In this document: in pieces, positions 1-7,148 of the stretch
How the letters are laid out: each line of letters starts with the position of its first letter
How positions within the stretch are numbered: the stretch's first letter is position 1
From: Phycisphaeraceae bacterium
GTDB lineage: Bacteria > Planctomycetota > Phycisphaerae > Phycisphaerales > UBA1924
DNA length: 64,000 bases
Assembly (NCBI GenBank): GCA_020639155.1
Contig: JACKHF010000002.1
Location: 434,001 to 498,000 of the forward strand
Direction of reading: 5' to 3'
Notes under the pieces: generated by a model
Database searches by the model: none
Told to the model about the DNA's origin: nothing
The model's input: the letters and a program-made list of their open reading frames with translations, nothing else
Position numbers and translations under genes: made by a program

Positions 1-1475
1 GGATCATTTATCGCATAGAGATTGCCAAAGCATATGTAGTCGAAGATATTGAGTGAGCCCGAACCATCACAATCAGCGTAGCATGAAGATGCAAAGGTGC
101 TGAGTCCGGAACTCCCGATTGAGATGACGTGCGTATCTCCGTTTGCATTTTTTATAATTGCAGCACTTGCGCCAGCATGCATTGATGACGATGTAACAAA
201 CTCTGCAGATGACGGAGTTTTTGTCATATCAACTTCGACCAGCGATTCATATATTCCGAAACTGGCAGCACCAGAAGACAGTGTTCCCGTATACATGGAG
301 GCTCGCTCTCCCTGCGAGTTCATCAGAACCACCGGCTGCGATGACCAGCCGCCGATATCGAGATACTCGCCGGGATCGAGCAGGTTGTTGCTGTTCAGAT
401 CGATCCAAGAATCAAGCGCAGAGTCCCAGACACGAACCGCAGATGTCCCCAGATCGTCATAGAGCGCAATACTGGGCACTGTTCCGAACCCCCGTAATCC
501 ACCCGACACGACAACCTGTCCGTTCGGCAGAGGCACCGGTATGGTGTCCGTTCGATTGCTGGGCACTGTCCAGACCACTGCGCCTGTTTCTGCATCGAGT
601 TTCACCAGCCTTGATGAATCGATGCTGCCATTGGCGTTGTATGTTGCAGCGAAGACCGATCGACTCCCTGCATTGCCTGTCACAGCAACGCCGCCGAAGA
701 AGCCCTGGCCAGCGACGGATTGTGTCTCCCACAATGGCGAAGGTGGAGCGATCGATGTTGCATCGAACGCGCGAATCCAGCCATCAGCGGTTGCGACATA
801 CACAATACCATCGATATACGCGGGTGTTGATCCCGACGCCTGACCTATTGGCACGGACCACACGATGTCGCCCGGCTGATACGCATTCGCTGCCGCATTG
901 AACGGATCAATGTTGATGCAGTAGAGCGACGAGCCCGGCCCGAACCCGGAGTAATCCGTGATAAACAACCTGTCTGCATCGCCAAGATCATCTGAGATAA
1001 CAGGGGACGCGTTGACGACGGGCTCGAAGAGTGCTGCCGACCACGCTGGGCTGCCATCAGTCAGATTCACCGCCGTGACAGCGGTATTCACACACGCCAC
1101 GATCGTGTTGTTGTTCGTGTCGATTGCAAGCGACGACCATGAATCAAGCAACGGTGCCGATGGGACCGGCGCTTTCCAGATCGCGTTGCCCGTGTCGATT
1201 TCGTACGCGATGATGCCCCATGTGCTGTCGCTCTCGCCGATCGCATAGACGCGGTTGTTGTGCACAATCGGTGTCTGCCACCATGAAAATGTGACCGCGT
1301 GTCCATTGTGATCGGTCATGCTTGACCACGAATGGTTGTCGAGCGACACGGGAGCAATCTGCGCCGACGAAATATGCGCAGCTGATTGCGAGAGATGCGT
1401 CCATGATGTTGACTGCGACAACGCGCATGATGTGCCGCACATGATCGCCAATGGAAAAATGTATCTGTGTTTCAT
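1..1475 (-). CDS. Secreted PQQ-like beta-propeller protein with GC-type dockerin end (3' end outside window)
   Basis: The reading frame is open from an ATG at 1475 to the window edge, giving 491 visible codons. It begins with a signal peptide (MKHRYIFPLAI..., Cys/Ser/Ala-rich end near residue 20). The body has repeated blade-like motifs such as NRVYAIGESDS and GNAIWKAPV, typical of PQQ/BamB-like quinoprotein propellers. The last visible residues, encoded at 1-90, read CYADCDGSGS...FDYICFGN, the first half of the Phycisphaerales dockerin-like calcium-binding module. The second half and the stop lie beyond coordinate 1. An extracellular or surface-anchored role is inferred; no enzymatic motif is visible. 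Confidence 0.75.
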   Translation of the reverse strand, partial: MKHRYIFPLAIMCGTSCALSQSTSWTHLSQSAAHISSAQIAPVSLDNHSWSSMTDHNGHAVTFSWWQTPIVHNNRVYAIGESDSTWGIIAYEIDTGNAIWKAPVPSAPLLDSWSSLAIDTNNNTIVACVNTAVTAVNLTDGSPAWSAALFEPVVNASPVISDDLGDADRLFITDYSGFGPGSSLYCINIDPFNAAANAYQPGDIVWSVPIGQASGSTPAYIDGIVYVATADGWIRAFDATSIAPPSPLWETQSVAGQGFFGGVAVTGNAGSRSVFAATYNANGSIDSSRLVKLDAETGAVVWTVPSNRTDTIPVPLPNGQVVVSGGLRGFGTVPSIALYDDLGTSAVRVWDSALDSWIDLNSNNLLDPGEYLDIGGWSSQPVVLMNSQGERASMYTGTLSSGAASFGIYESLVEVDMTKTPSSAEFVTSSSMHAGASAAIIKNANGDTHVISIGSSGLSTFASSCYADCDGSGSLNIFDYICFGNLYAIND

Positions 1476-1536
1476 TCCAAGTTGCCCATAGCAGAAACAA
1501 GCCCAGGAACTGCAGTCCCTGGGCTTATGTTGTCAC

Positions 1537-2349
1537 TCAGTTCCTTCTCCGGCGCGATGCGCACACGAGCGAGCACGACACCAGCGCAAGCACCGATGGC
1601 GCAGGCACAGCTGTCACATCCGCGATCGCGTCGATCTCCGGCGTGACACCCGACCCAAGCGGGTTGAAGATGCGAACAAACGAGATTTCAGACAGTCCCA
1701 GCGCACCAATATCGATCCCCGCACCCCCGCCAGAGCCGTTGTATCCCGCAACGATCTGGTTGAACGACAACCCCGTCGGATCAAACGTCGGATCGACCGG
1801 GCGAGTGAAGTCCGTCAACACGTTGCCCGCAGTTGTCGCGTACGGATCGATCAGATCGGAATACCCCAGCGTTGGGAACATGCCGTCGGCCTGCACGCCG
1901 GTGACTTCATACCAGTTGGTGCCATCCGGGCTCACAGATACAACGCCGCCCTCAGCAGCAACGGGACCAGCAATCCCATTCGGATACGACTGGTCCACGA
2001 AGTACGCGTTGCCGAAGACCAGGAGATCGATCCCGAACGGGTTGTTGGGATCGTTTGTGATGGGCTGACTGAAACCAAGCACAAGCTCGCCGCCCTCACC
2101 GATCGACACGATCTCGTCCGTGCCGAACGGGCTGTTGAACGGCGTGACAGCACCGGGAAACACACCCTCACCGGTGAATCGCTCGGGCGAGCCGAGCGCA
2201 GTCAATGGGTTGGTGTACCCGGCGGACGCGTTCGACCCTTGCGAGTACGAGATCACCTGCGACGCGAACGGATCGGCACACGCACTGCCCGCGATCATCG
2301 CACACGTGCACAGCGACCAGCGAAACGACACACTCTCAAATATCGACAT
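1537..2349 (-). CDS. PEP-CTERM sorting-signal surface protein under a cobalamin riboswitch
   Basis: 270 residues. The ATG at 2349 is chosen because GGGAGAG lies 9-10 nt upstream and a signal peptide follows (MSIFESVSF...GSACA). The longer upstream frame runs through the riboswitch and is not used. The mature part contains motifs such as VISYSQGS, DEIVSIGEGGELVLGFSQPI and NPFGIDLLVFGN, resembling surface proteins often found with B12-uptake genes; that resemblance is from memory. The C terminus is VPAP, a hydrophobic stretch and RRRR, a PEP-CTERM-type sorting signal recognised by exosortase in other bacteria. A role in capturing or presenting cobalamin at the surface is inferred from the riboswitch. 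Confidence 0.8.
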   Translation of the reverse strand: MSIFESVSFRWSLCTCAMIAGSACADPFASQVISYSQGSNASAGYTNPLTALGSPERFTGEGVFPGAVTPFNSPFGTDEIVSIGEGGELVLGFSQPITNDPNNPFGIDLLVFGNAYFVDQSYPNGIAGPVAAEGGVVSVSPDGTNWYEVTGVQADGMFPTLGYSDLIDPYATTAGNVLTDFTRPVDPTFDPTGLSFNQIVAGYNGSGGGAGIDIGALGLSEISFVRIFNPLGSGVTPEIDAIADVTAVPAPSVLALVSCSLVCASRRRRN

Positions 2350-2529
2350 GACACAACTCTCTCCCAGCGGAACACATCGCGTGCCGGGACGCTGCCAGAT
2401 GGACCATCCATCGGGCACGACGCTGGTTCGCGGAAGAGTGCAGTCACGCTGGGAGCACGCCACGTCGGCATGCAGGTGGAAGACCACAGCGAGCTGACCC
2501 GTTGGCGCGAGGGCAGCATCGGACTCACT

Positions 2530-2690
2530 TGTGGCAGGTCTTCCGGCTCGGGTGCTGCTGGCTCGCCTTCCCATGCGTTGATCGCGATTGCGATCTCTCA
2601 CAGTGGCTTTGCATTGCCAGCGGTTCCGGTGTTGCACGAGTGTTGTGCTTCCCGGCACCCTTACGGCGGCGCGTCCGCGGTGGCTTCTCA
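2530..2690 (-). promoter_or_regulatory. Cobalamin (B12) riboswitch
   Basis: On the minus strand the order of conserved blocks is GGGAAG (near 2655), CAACACCGG, the B12-box core GCCACTGTGA (GCCACTG at 2607-2601), TGGGAAGGCGAG (near 2572) and GCCGGAAGACCTGCC (AGACCTGCC at 2541-2533). These match the AdoCbl/cobalamin riboswitch consensus in order and spacing. The element lies in the leader of the PEP-CTERM gene starting at 2349, leaving about 180 nt for an expression platform. Boundaries are approximate because the peripheral stems were not folded. Confidence 0.88.
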
Positions 2691-2913
2691 CCACACTTCC
2701 CTTTTCACCCGACCCCGCACAGAGATCGGGCACCTCAAGCGCAGGGAACATACGGCAGAACTGGGATCGTGTCAATGCGTCGCGTCGGTTGGATGGGAAT
2801 GAACAGCCCAAAGGCGTATATCCTGCGCGAGTTGGCCTTTGTCTGGTATGACCAGCTTCAGACAGTGCCAAAATCCCCCCTGAATCTTCAGAAAAGGGTT
2901 GGATAACGACAAA

Positions 2914-3165
2914 AGTGAGAGCAAACGTGGCGACGTTTGCTCCAAACAGGGAGAGGTTTGCTCTAAACAAGGCGATGTTTACTCCAAACGTGACCCTGTT
3001 TACTCCGAAGATGGCCCGGTTTGCTTCAAAGCTGGACGTGTTTGCTGCAAACAGGGCGATCTTTGCTCTGAACCTGGACGTGTTTGCTTCAAAGATGGAC
3101 CGGTTTGGTCTGAAGATGGCGACCTTTGCTCCGAAATTGGCACGATTTAGTCTGCACCTGCACTG
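2914..3165. repeat. 21-bp tandem array of quasi-palindromic units, copy 1 (12 units)
   Basis: Twelve consecutive 21-bp units start at 2914, 2935, 2956 and so on to 3145, with no length variation. The best units have a 13-nt inverted repeat GTTTGCTCCAAAC (5-nt arms around CTC) followed by a variable 8-nt spacer. Related forms are GTTTACTCCAAAC, GTTTGCTTCAAAG and CTTTGCTCCGAAA. Units 0 and 11 are the most degenerate. Because 21 is divisible by 3, several frames on both strands stay open and spell heptads such as FAPNRER. A protein of about 83 residues from GTG 2915 to TGA 3166 is possible but has no convincing ribosome-binding site. Confidence 0.9.
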
Positions 3166-3243
3166 ATTCGGAATGGAACCGCAGAGGACGCAGAGGTTCG
3201 CAGAGGAGAGAAGTGCGGGTTGTTAGGCGAGAAGCTTCGTTCA

Positions 3244-3270
3244 CGTCATCCCCGCGCAGGCAGGGATCCA
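3244..3270. repeat. REP/dRS3-like short palindromic repeat, copy 1
   Basis: The 27-bp CGTCATCCCCGCGCAGG...GGGATCCA contains the inverted repeat ATCCC(C)GC/GC(A/G)GGGAT. It is almost identical to 63012-63038; this copy has one mismatch in the right arm. Palindromes of the form CGTCATyCCCGCG...CGGGrATCCA are scattered in many bacterial genomes. Confidence 0.7.
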
Positions 3271-3341
3271 ATATTAATGGATGAACCGCGGAGGGTCGCA
3301 GGGACGAACCAAAGCACTTCCACGAGCTGTATCTTCATACG

Positions 3342-3371
3342 TTCGCATGTTTGCGAAGTATCCCTTACAAT
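3342..3371 (+). promoter_or_regulatory. Probable sigma70-type promoter of the HAF-repeat dockerin gene
   Basis: A -35-like TTCGCA (3342-3347) is separated by 18 bp from TACAAT (3366-3371). The expected transcript start lies just ahead of the AGGAG ribosome-binding site at about 3381-3385 that serves the ATG at 3392. The -35 match is weak. Confidence 0.45.
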
Positions 3372-3391
3372 GATGCTTTCAGGAGCTTCAT

Positions 3392-4621
3392 ATGTCCCGT
3401 ATCAGATTAGTTGCGAGTTGTCTCATGCTCACTTGCGGCATCGCAGCCGGACAAACCGCGTCACTTTCCCTCCTCGGTGATTTACCCGGGGGAGAGTTCA
3501 GTAGCACAGCGTTGGCTGTCAGTGCTGATGGGACTATTGTTGTTGGATACAGCAATACGGCGATCGGGCTCGAAGCCTTCCGATGGACAGCGGCAACAGG
3601 CATGGTGGGACTAGGCGACTTTGCTGGCGGTCTTGAGAACAGCAGATGCGAAGCCATCTCAGCAGATGGTTCGATGATTGTTGGCCATGGGCATGGACCA
3701 GTGGACTTCCAAGCTGCAATGTGGAACGCGAATGGACCAATCCAGAGCATTGGTCTATTGCCCGGCGGGACTTCTTCTGTCGCGCTTGGTGTCAGTGATG
3801 ACGGCAAAATAATTGTTGGCAAAGGCAGTTCCTCATGGAGCAATGATGAGGCGTATCGGTGGACTGCCAGCACAGGCTACCAACCCCTCGGTGGATTTGC
3901 TTCGTCATTTCCATCGAGCAATGCGTTTGCAATCAGCGGTGATGGTTCGCGCATCGTTGGTTATTCGTACGGTCCAACCGGATTCGAGGCATGCTATTGG
4001 GATGAGCAGGGAGTGATTCACGGTATTGGGCAGTTTGGCGGCGTTCTCAATCCGGCAAGTGAAGCACGAGCGACCAACGTTGATGGCACCATAGTTGTTG
4101 GCGCAAGCATGGATAACAATGGTGAGACTGCGTTTCGCTGGACGGCTGCAACAGGATTGCAGGCACTGCCAACCGCCGGCAATGTACGCTTCAAAAAAGC
4201 ACTCGCCGTGAGTGATGATGGGCGAGTTATTGCTGGTGGTTCCCATTCACTCTCGGGCACTTGGTATGCGATAATTTGGACTGAAGCTTCAGGGACGCGA
4301 GTGCTCGGCGAAGTGATGGAGAATTTCTATGGACTTGATCTTCAGGGTTTTTCTCCAGTCGAGGCGCACGGGCTATCCGAAGATGGCCGCACCGTTGTAG
4401 GTTGGGGACTGGGATCAAACGGAGAGGAAGCCTTTATAGCGTATTTGCCGCCATGTTACGCGGATTGTAATGATAGTTTGACTCTCGATATCTTTGATTA
4501 CATCTGCTTCGGAAACTCTTATAATGGAACAGAGTCTTATGCTGATTGCGACAACTCAGGTACTTGGAACATCTTCGACTACATCTGCTTTGGAAACGCG
4601 TATGCAAACGGTTGTCATTAA
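3392..4621 (+). CDS. Secreted HAF-repeat protein with GC-type dockerin domain
   Basis: 409 residues with a signal peptide (MSRIRLVASCLMLTCGIAAG). AGGAG sits 7 nt before the ATG. Residues 25-345 consist of repeats of the type 'A-x-S-x-DG-x-x-(I/V)VG...A(F/Y)RW(T)', for example VSADGTIVVGYS, ISADGSMIVGHG and ISGDGSRIVGYS. This is the HAF/extracellular-repeat family. The C terminus carries two dockerin-like repeats, CYADCNDS...FDYICFGNSY and YADCDNSG...FDYICFGNAYANGCH. In the first loop the usual second Asp is replaced (DCNDSLTLD), so one calcium site may be weak. A cell-surface or extracellular role is inferred. A GC-rich hairpin follows the stop at 4636. Confidence 0.88.
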   Translation: MSRIRLVASCLMLTCGIAAGQTASLSLLGDLPGGEFSSTALAVSADGTIVVGYSNTAIGLEAFRWTAATGMVGLGDFAGGLENSRCEAISADGSMIVGHGHGPVDFQAAMWNANGPIQSIGLLPGGTSSVALGVSDDGKIIVGKGSSSWSNDEAYRWTASTGYQPLGGFASSFPSSNAFAISGDGSRIVGYSYGPTGFEACYWDEQGVIHGIGQFGGVLNPASEARATNVDGTIVVGASMDNNGETAFRWTAATGLQALPTAGNVRFKKALAVSDDGRVIAGGSHSLSGTWYAIIWTEASGTRVLGEVMENFYGLDLQGFSPVEAHGLSEDGRTVVGWGLGSNGEEAFIAYLPPCYADCNDSLTLDIFDYICFGNSYNGTESYADCDNSGTWNIFDYICFGNAYANGCH

Positions 4622-4635
4622 GCGTGATTGATGTT

Positions 4636-4664
4636 GAGCACCCGGGGCAAGATACCCCGGGCTC
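4636..4664. other. GC-rich hairpin after the HAF-repeat gene
   Basis: CCCGGGG (4641-4647) pairs with CCCCGGG (4655-4661) around a 7-nt loop, and GAG/CTC flanks can extend the stem. It lies 15 nt after the stop codon but has no T-run, so it may be a Rho-independent-like 3' stabiliser or a dispersed palindrome rather than a true terminator. Confidence 0.5.
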
Positions 4665-4687
4665 CTGTTGCTTTGGAGCCTATTCCT

Positions 4688-4746
4688 TTCCCTCTGTTTC
4701 CTGTCTCTGTGTTCCTCGTGGGGGTGTGACCTCTGTGGTTCACATC
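4688..4746 (-). repeat. CAGAGG-type dispersed repeat fragment
   Basis: Read on the minus strand, this holds GAACCACAGAGG, AACACAGAGACAGG and AAACAGAGGG in succession. It is the same CAGAGG-rich block that follows both 21-bp arrays (3175-3210 and 62938-62975). No array or REP-like hairpin accompanies it here, so it is either a free-standing copy of that module or an older remnant. Confidence 0.55.
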
Positions 4747-4804
4747 CTGCACCCAACGAAAAACCCGGAAGCGGTTGCTCCAATGCAATGAGCGAAGGAA
4801 ATAA

Positions 4805-4836
4805 AAGAACCGGCTGAGTATCTCTGCCCAGCCGGT
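4805..4836 (-). terminator. Intrinsic terminator of the RRM gene
   Basis: On the minus strand ACCGGCTG (4836-4829) pairs with CAGCCGGT (4816-4809) and is followed by TCTTTTAT. It lies about 50 nt downstream of the RRM gene stop. Confidence 0.75.
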
Positions 4837-4888
4837 GTGATTCCAAACATGACGTGTCGTCAGATGGAAGGCAAAGCGGACGACACGG

Positions 4889-5194
4889 TTACCACCCGCC
4901 TCTGCCCTTGTTGTGGCCGTAGGCGCCACGGTTCCCACCGCCGGAGCTGCCGCCCCCGCGCTGTGTTGCCTCGTTCACTGTCAGATCTCGTCCGTCGATG
5001 TTCTTGCCGTGCAGCGCTGTGATTGCAGCCTGCCCGAACTCGTTGCTGGACACTTCAACAAAGCCGAATCCTCGCGGTCTTCCCGATTCGCGGTCTGTGA
5101 CCACCGACGCGGAAGTGACACCGTACGGCTCAAACAGTTCGCGCAACTGCTGTTCCGTGGTCTGAAATGACATATTGCCAACGTAAAGCTTCAT
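4889..5194 (-). CDS. RRM-domain RNA-binding protein (glycine-rich tail)
   Basis: 101 residues. The ATG at 5194 is chosen over one 10 codons upstream because AGGAAG lies 8 nt before it and the product then begins with the canonical MKLYVGN. One RRM fills residues 1-78: RNP2 is KLYVGNM and RNP1 is RGFGFVEV (about residues 40-47). The tail is Gly/Arg/Asn-rich, as in the small cyanobacterial and planctomycete RNA-binding proteins linked to cold response. RNA chaperone or post-transcriptional function is inferred from the family. It is a monocistronic gene with its own terminator. Confidence 0.93.
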   Translation of the reverse strand: MKLYVGNMSFQTTEQQLRELFEPYGVTSASVVTDRESGRPRGFGFVEVSSNEFGQAAITALHGKNIDGRDLTVNEATQRGGGSSGGGNRGAYGHNKGRGGW

Positions 5195-5454
5195 GTGATG
5201 CTTCCTCAATGCCCAGAGGTTCAAACCGTTGCTAAACCTGGGCAGCGGAAGCGTCGGGAAACCGATCGCTCTGTAATGTGAGCCGGGTCAGTACCCGGTC
5301 GGCAGGAGATCAGCTGTGCAGAGTATACGCGGAGAAAACGCGAAAAGCGATCATGCGATGGACATTCCATGCATGAGGGCGCATCGGCCGCCCGCATAGA
5401 CCACAACCGCAAAGTCACGCGTTGTCCGAAGGATCCGATCGTGCCAATCCGAAA

Positions 5455-6513
5455 TCAGGTTCCCGGCTGCTTCGGTGACGCATCGCTGGTGTCACCCGCG
5501 ATCGCTTTGCGCATCTTCGAATCGGCCTGGATGTTGTTCATCTTGTAATAGTCCATGACACCAAGGTTGCCGGAGCGGAAGGCTTCTGCCATCGCCTTGG
5601 GGACTTCGGCTTCTGCGAGCACGACGAGTGCGCGGTTGCGCTGAATCTCGGCTTTGTTCTCCTGCTCGAGCGCGACCGCGAGCGAGCGACGCTTTTCCGC
5701 TTCGGCCTGGAATCGGCGCTTGTCGGCTTCTGCCTGATCAGCCTGGAGCTTTGCGCCGATGTTCTCGCCAACGTCGACGTCTGCTATATCGATCGAGAGA
5801 ATCTCGAATGCGGTGCCCGAGTCAAGCCCGCGCTGCATGACGGTCTTGGAGATGTTGTCGGGGTTCTCAAGCACAGCTTTGTGCGACGCAGCCGAGCCGA
5901 TGGTGGAGACGATGCCTTCGCCGACGCGCGCGACGATTGTTTCTTCTGTTGCACCACCGACGAGACGCTCGATGTTGGTTCGAACAGTCACGCGGGCGCG
6001 TGCCTTGAGCTGAATGCCGTCCTTTGCAACCGCGTCAATGGTTGGACGACCAGCACTTGGATTGGGGCAGTCGATCACCTTCGGGTTCACGGACGTGTTC
6101 ACCGCGGCGAGAATGTCACGACCCGCCAGATCGATCGCGGTTGCGACGTGCCACGGGAGTGTGATGCGTGCGTTGTTTGCAGCAATCATCGCGCGGACGA
6201 CGTTGCGGACACGACCGCCTGCGAGGTAATGGGCTTCGAGTGCTGGCGTCGGCAGATCAAGACCGGCCTTGGCAGCCTGGATGCGGCCGAGGACGACCTC
6301 GTTGACATTTACACGTCGCAGACGCATGCCGATGATCTCAAAGATCCCGACGGGCGCTTTGGACAGCATTGCCTGCAGCCAGAGCATGAAGTACTTTGCC
6401 ATCAGCGCGAAGATCGCGAGAATGAACAGTGCAACAACTGCAGCCACGATGATGAGGACAACCTCGGTGGGGGATGCACCGAGTGTCACAGAAAGGTGTG
6501 GGAGGGCGTTCAT
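5455..6513 (-). CDS. floA: Flotillin-like protein FloA
   Basis: 352 residues, the usual length for FloA (UPF0365). It has an N-terminal membrane hairpin or anchor (residues about 18-55, rich in V/I/A/L), then the SPFH-like region (VNPKVIDCPNP, KDGIQLKARARVTVRTNIERLVGGA). A long Ala/Glu/Lys/Gln coiled coil follows (QADQAEADKRRFQAEAEKRR, about residues 250-300). FloA scaffolds lipid microdomains in the membrane. It is the last gene of a three-gene minus-strand set after two NfeD genes, the arrangement in which NfeD and flotillin work together. Confidence 0.95.
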   Translation of the reverse strand: MNALPHLSVTLGASPTEVVLIIVAAVVALFILAIFALMAKYFMLWLQAMLSKAPVGIFEIIGMRLRRVNVNEVVLGRIQAAKAGLDLPTPALEAHYLAGGRVRNVVRAMIAANNARITLPWHVATAIDLAGRDILAAVNTSVNPKVIDCPNPSAGRPTIDAVAKDGIQLKARARVTVRTNIERLVGGATEETIVARVGEGIVSTIGSAASHKAVLENPDNISKTVMQRGLDSGTAFEILSIDIADVDVGENIGAKLQADQAEADKRRFQAEAEKRRSLAVALEQENKAEIQRNRALVVLAEAEVPKAMAEAFRSGNLGVMDYYKMNNIQADSKMRKAIAGDTSDASPKQPGT

Positions 6514-6567
6514 GTATGATCTCTCCAGTCCAAGTTGGTGTCGGATCGACGCTGCATCATAGTGGCG

Positions 6568-7098
6568 TTATGCCTGAGACAAGGTGTCAGTTGATTCCTT
6601 GTGGATTCTGACCTTGATCTGGTTGTCCACAATGGCGCTCACGCGGACGGTATCCCCGCGTTCGATGGCTCCCAACTCTGCGAGCGCTTCGAAGCGTTCG
6701 CCATCGATCTCAATCGTGCCGATCGGCCGAAGTGGGGTGATTGCTTTGCCGGTGCGACTCACCAGCGTGGCCATCTTCTGGGTGTGCTCCTCTTTGGCGC
6801 GTCGTTCGGTTTCGACAAGATCTTCGGGCATCTCCCCGAACATGCGCCTGCCCATAGGCGTGTTGGGGAGTATCTTCAGCGCAAAGGCGGCAACCGCAGG
6901 ACCGAGCACCATGACAGCAAGCATTCCTGAAATACCCCAGACCATGGAGTGCTTCCAGAGGAACGCGATGCCGACGATGACGCAGATGAGTGCAAGGATG
7001 GATATCAAGCCGTGCGATGGTATCAGCACTTCCACAAGGATGAGTGCCAATCCGATGACGACAAGTGCAAGGCCGAGGAACAGAGGATCAACTGGCAT
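6568..7098 (-). CDS. Short NfeD-family membrane protein
   Basis: 176 residues. There are three closely spaced hydrophobic segments in residues 8-100 (LFLGLALVVIGLALILVEVL and following). A C-terminal OB-fold-like NfeD domain follows (SRTGKAITPLRPIGTIEIDGERFEALAELGAIERGDTVRV in overlapping pieces, about 115-160). It lies between the long NfeD/protease gene (51 nt upstream) and floA (54 nt downstream), which supports one transcript. The domain is thought to regulate or bind flotillin; that role is inferred from the family. Confidence 0.9.
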   Translation of the reverse strand: MPVDPLFLGLALVVIGLALILVEVLIPSHGLISILALICVIVGIAFLWKHSMVWGISGMLAVMVLGPAVAAFALKILPNTPMGRRMFGEMPEDLVETERRAKEEHTQKMATLVSRTGKAITPLRPIGTIEIDGERFEALAELGAIERGDTVRVSAIVDNQIKVRIHKESTDTLSQA

Positions 7099-7148
7099 GC
7101 CTGATGATAGTCTCCGATACCAACACGGTGCCCATATTGCTTTGTCAC

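Larger units (their letters stand above)
2868..3270. repeat. Dispersed element, copy 1 (leader + 21-bp array + CAGAGG block + REP-like hairpin)
   Basis: This segment recurs at 62633-63038. The 46-nt leader before the array differs at one position between copies. The 252-bp array has no indels between copies. Both are followed by TGATTCGGAATGGAACC, a CAGAGG-rich block (about 3175-3210), GTTAGGCGAGA and a CGTCATCCCCGCGCAGG palindrome. The right end after 3270 no longer matches copy 2. No transposase, terminal inverted repeat or target duplication is visible. Confidence 0.85.

Noticed and set aside
2350..2970. N-terminal extension of the PEP-CTERM frame up to 2970
   Set aside because: It runs through the riboswitch and the 21-bp array; the internal ATG at 2349 has a ribosome-binding site and a signal peptide.
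2914..3165. CRISPR-like array
   Set aside because: Units are 21 bp with imperfect 13-nt palindromes and 8-nt spacers; no cas genes, and spacers are far too short.
5881..6519. 212-codon plus-strand frame within floA
   Set aside because: Antisense shadow with biased Cys/Arg/Asp composition.
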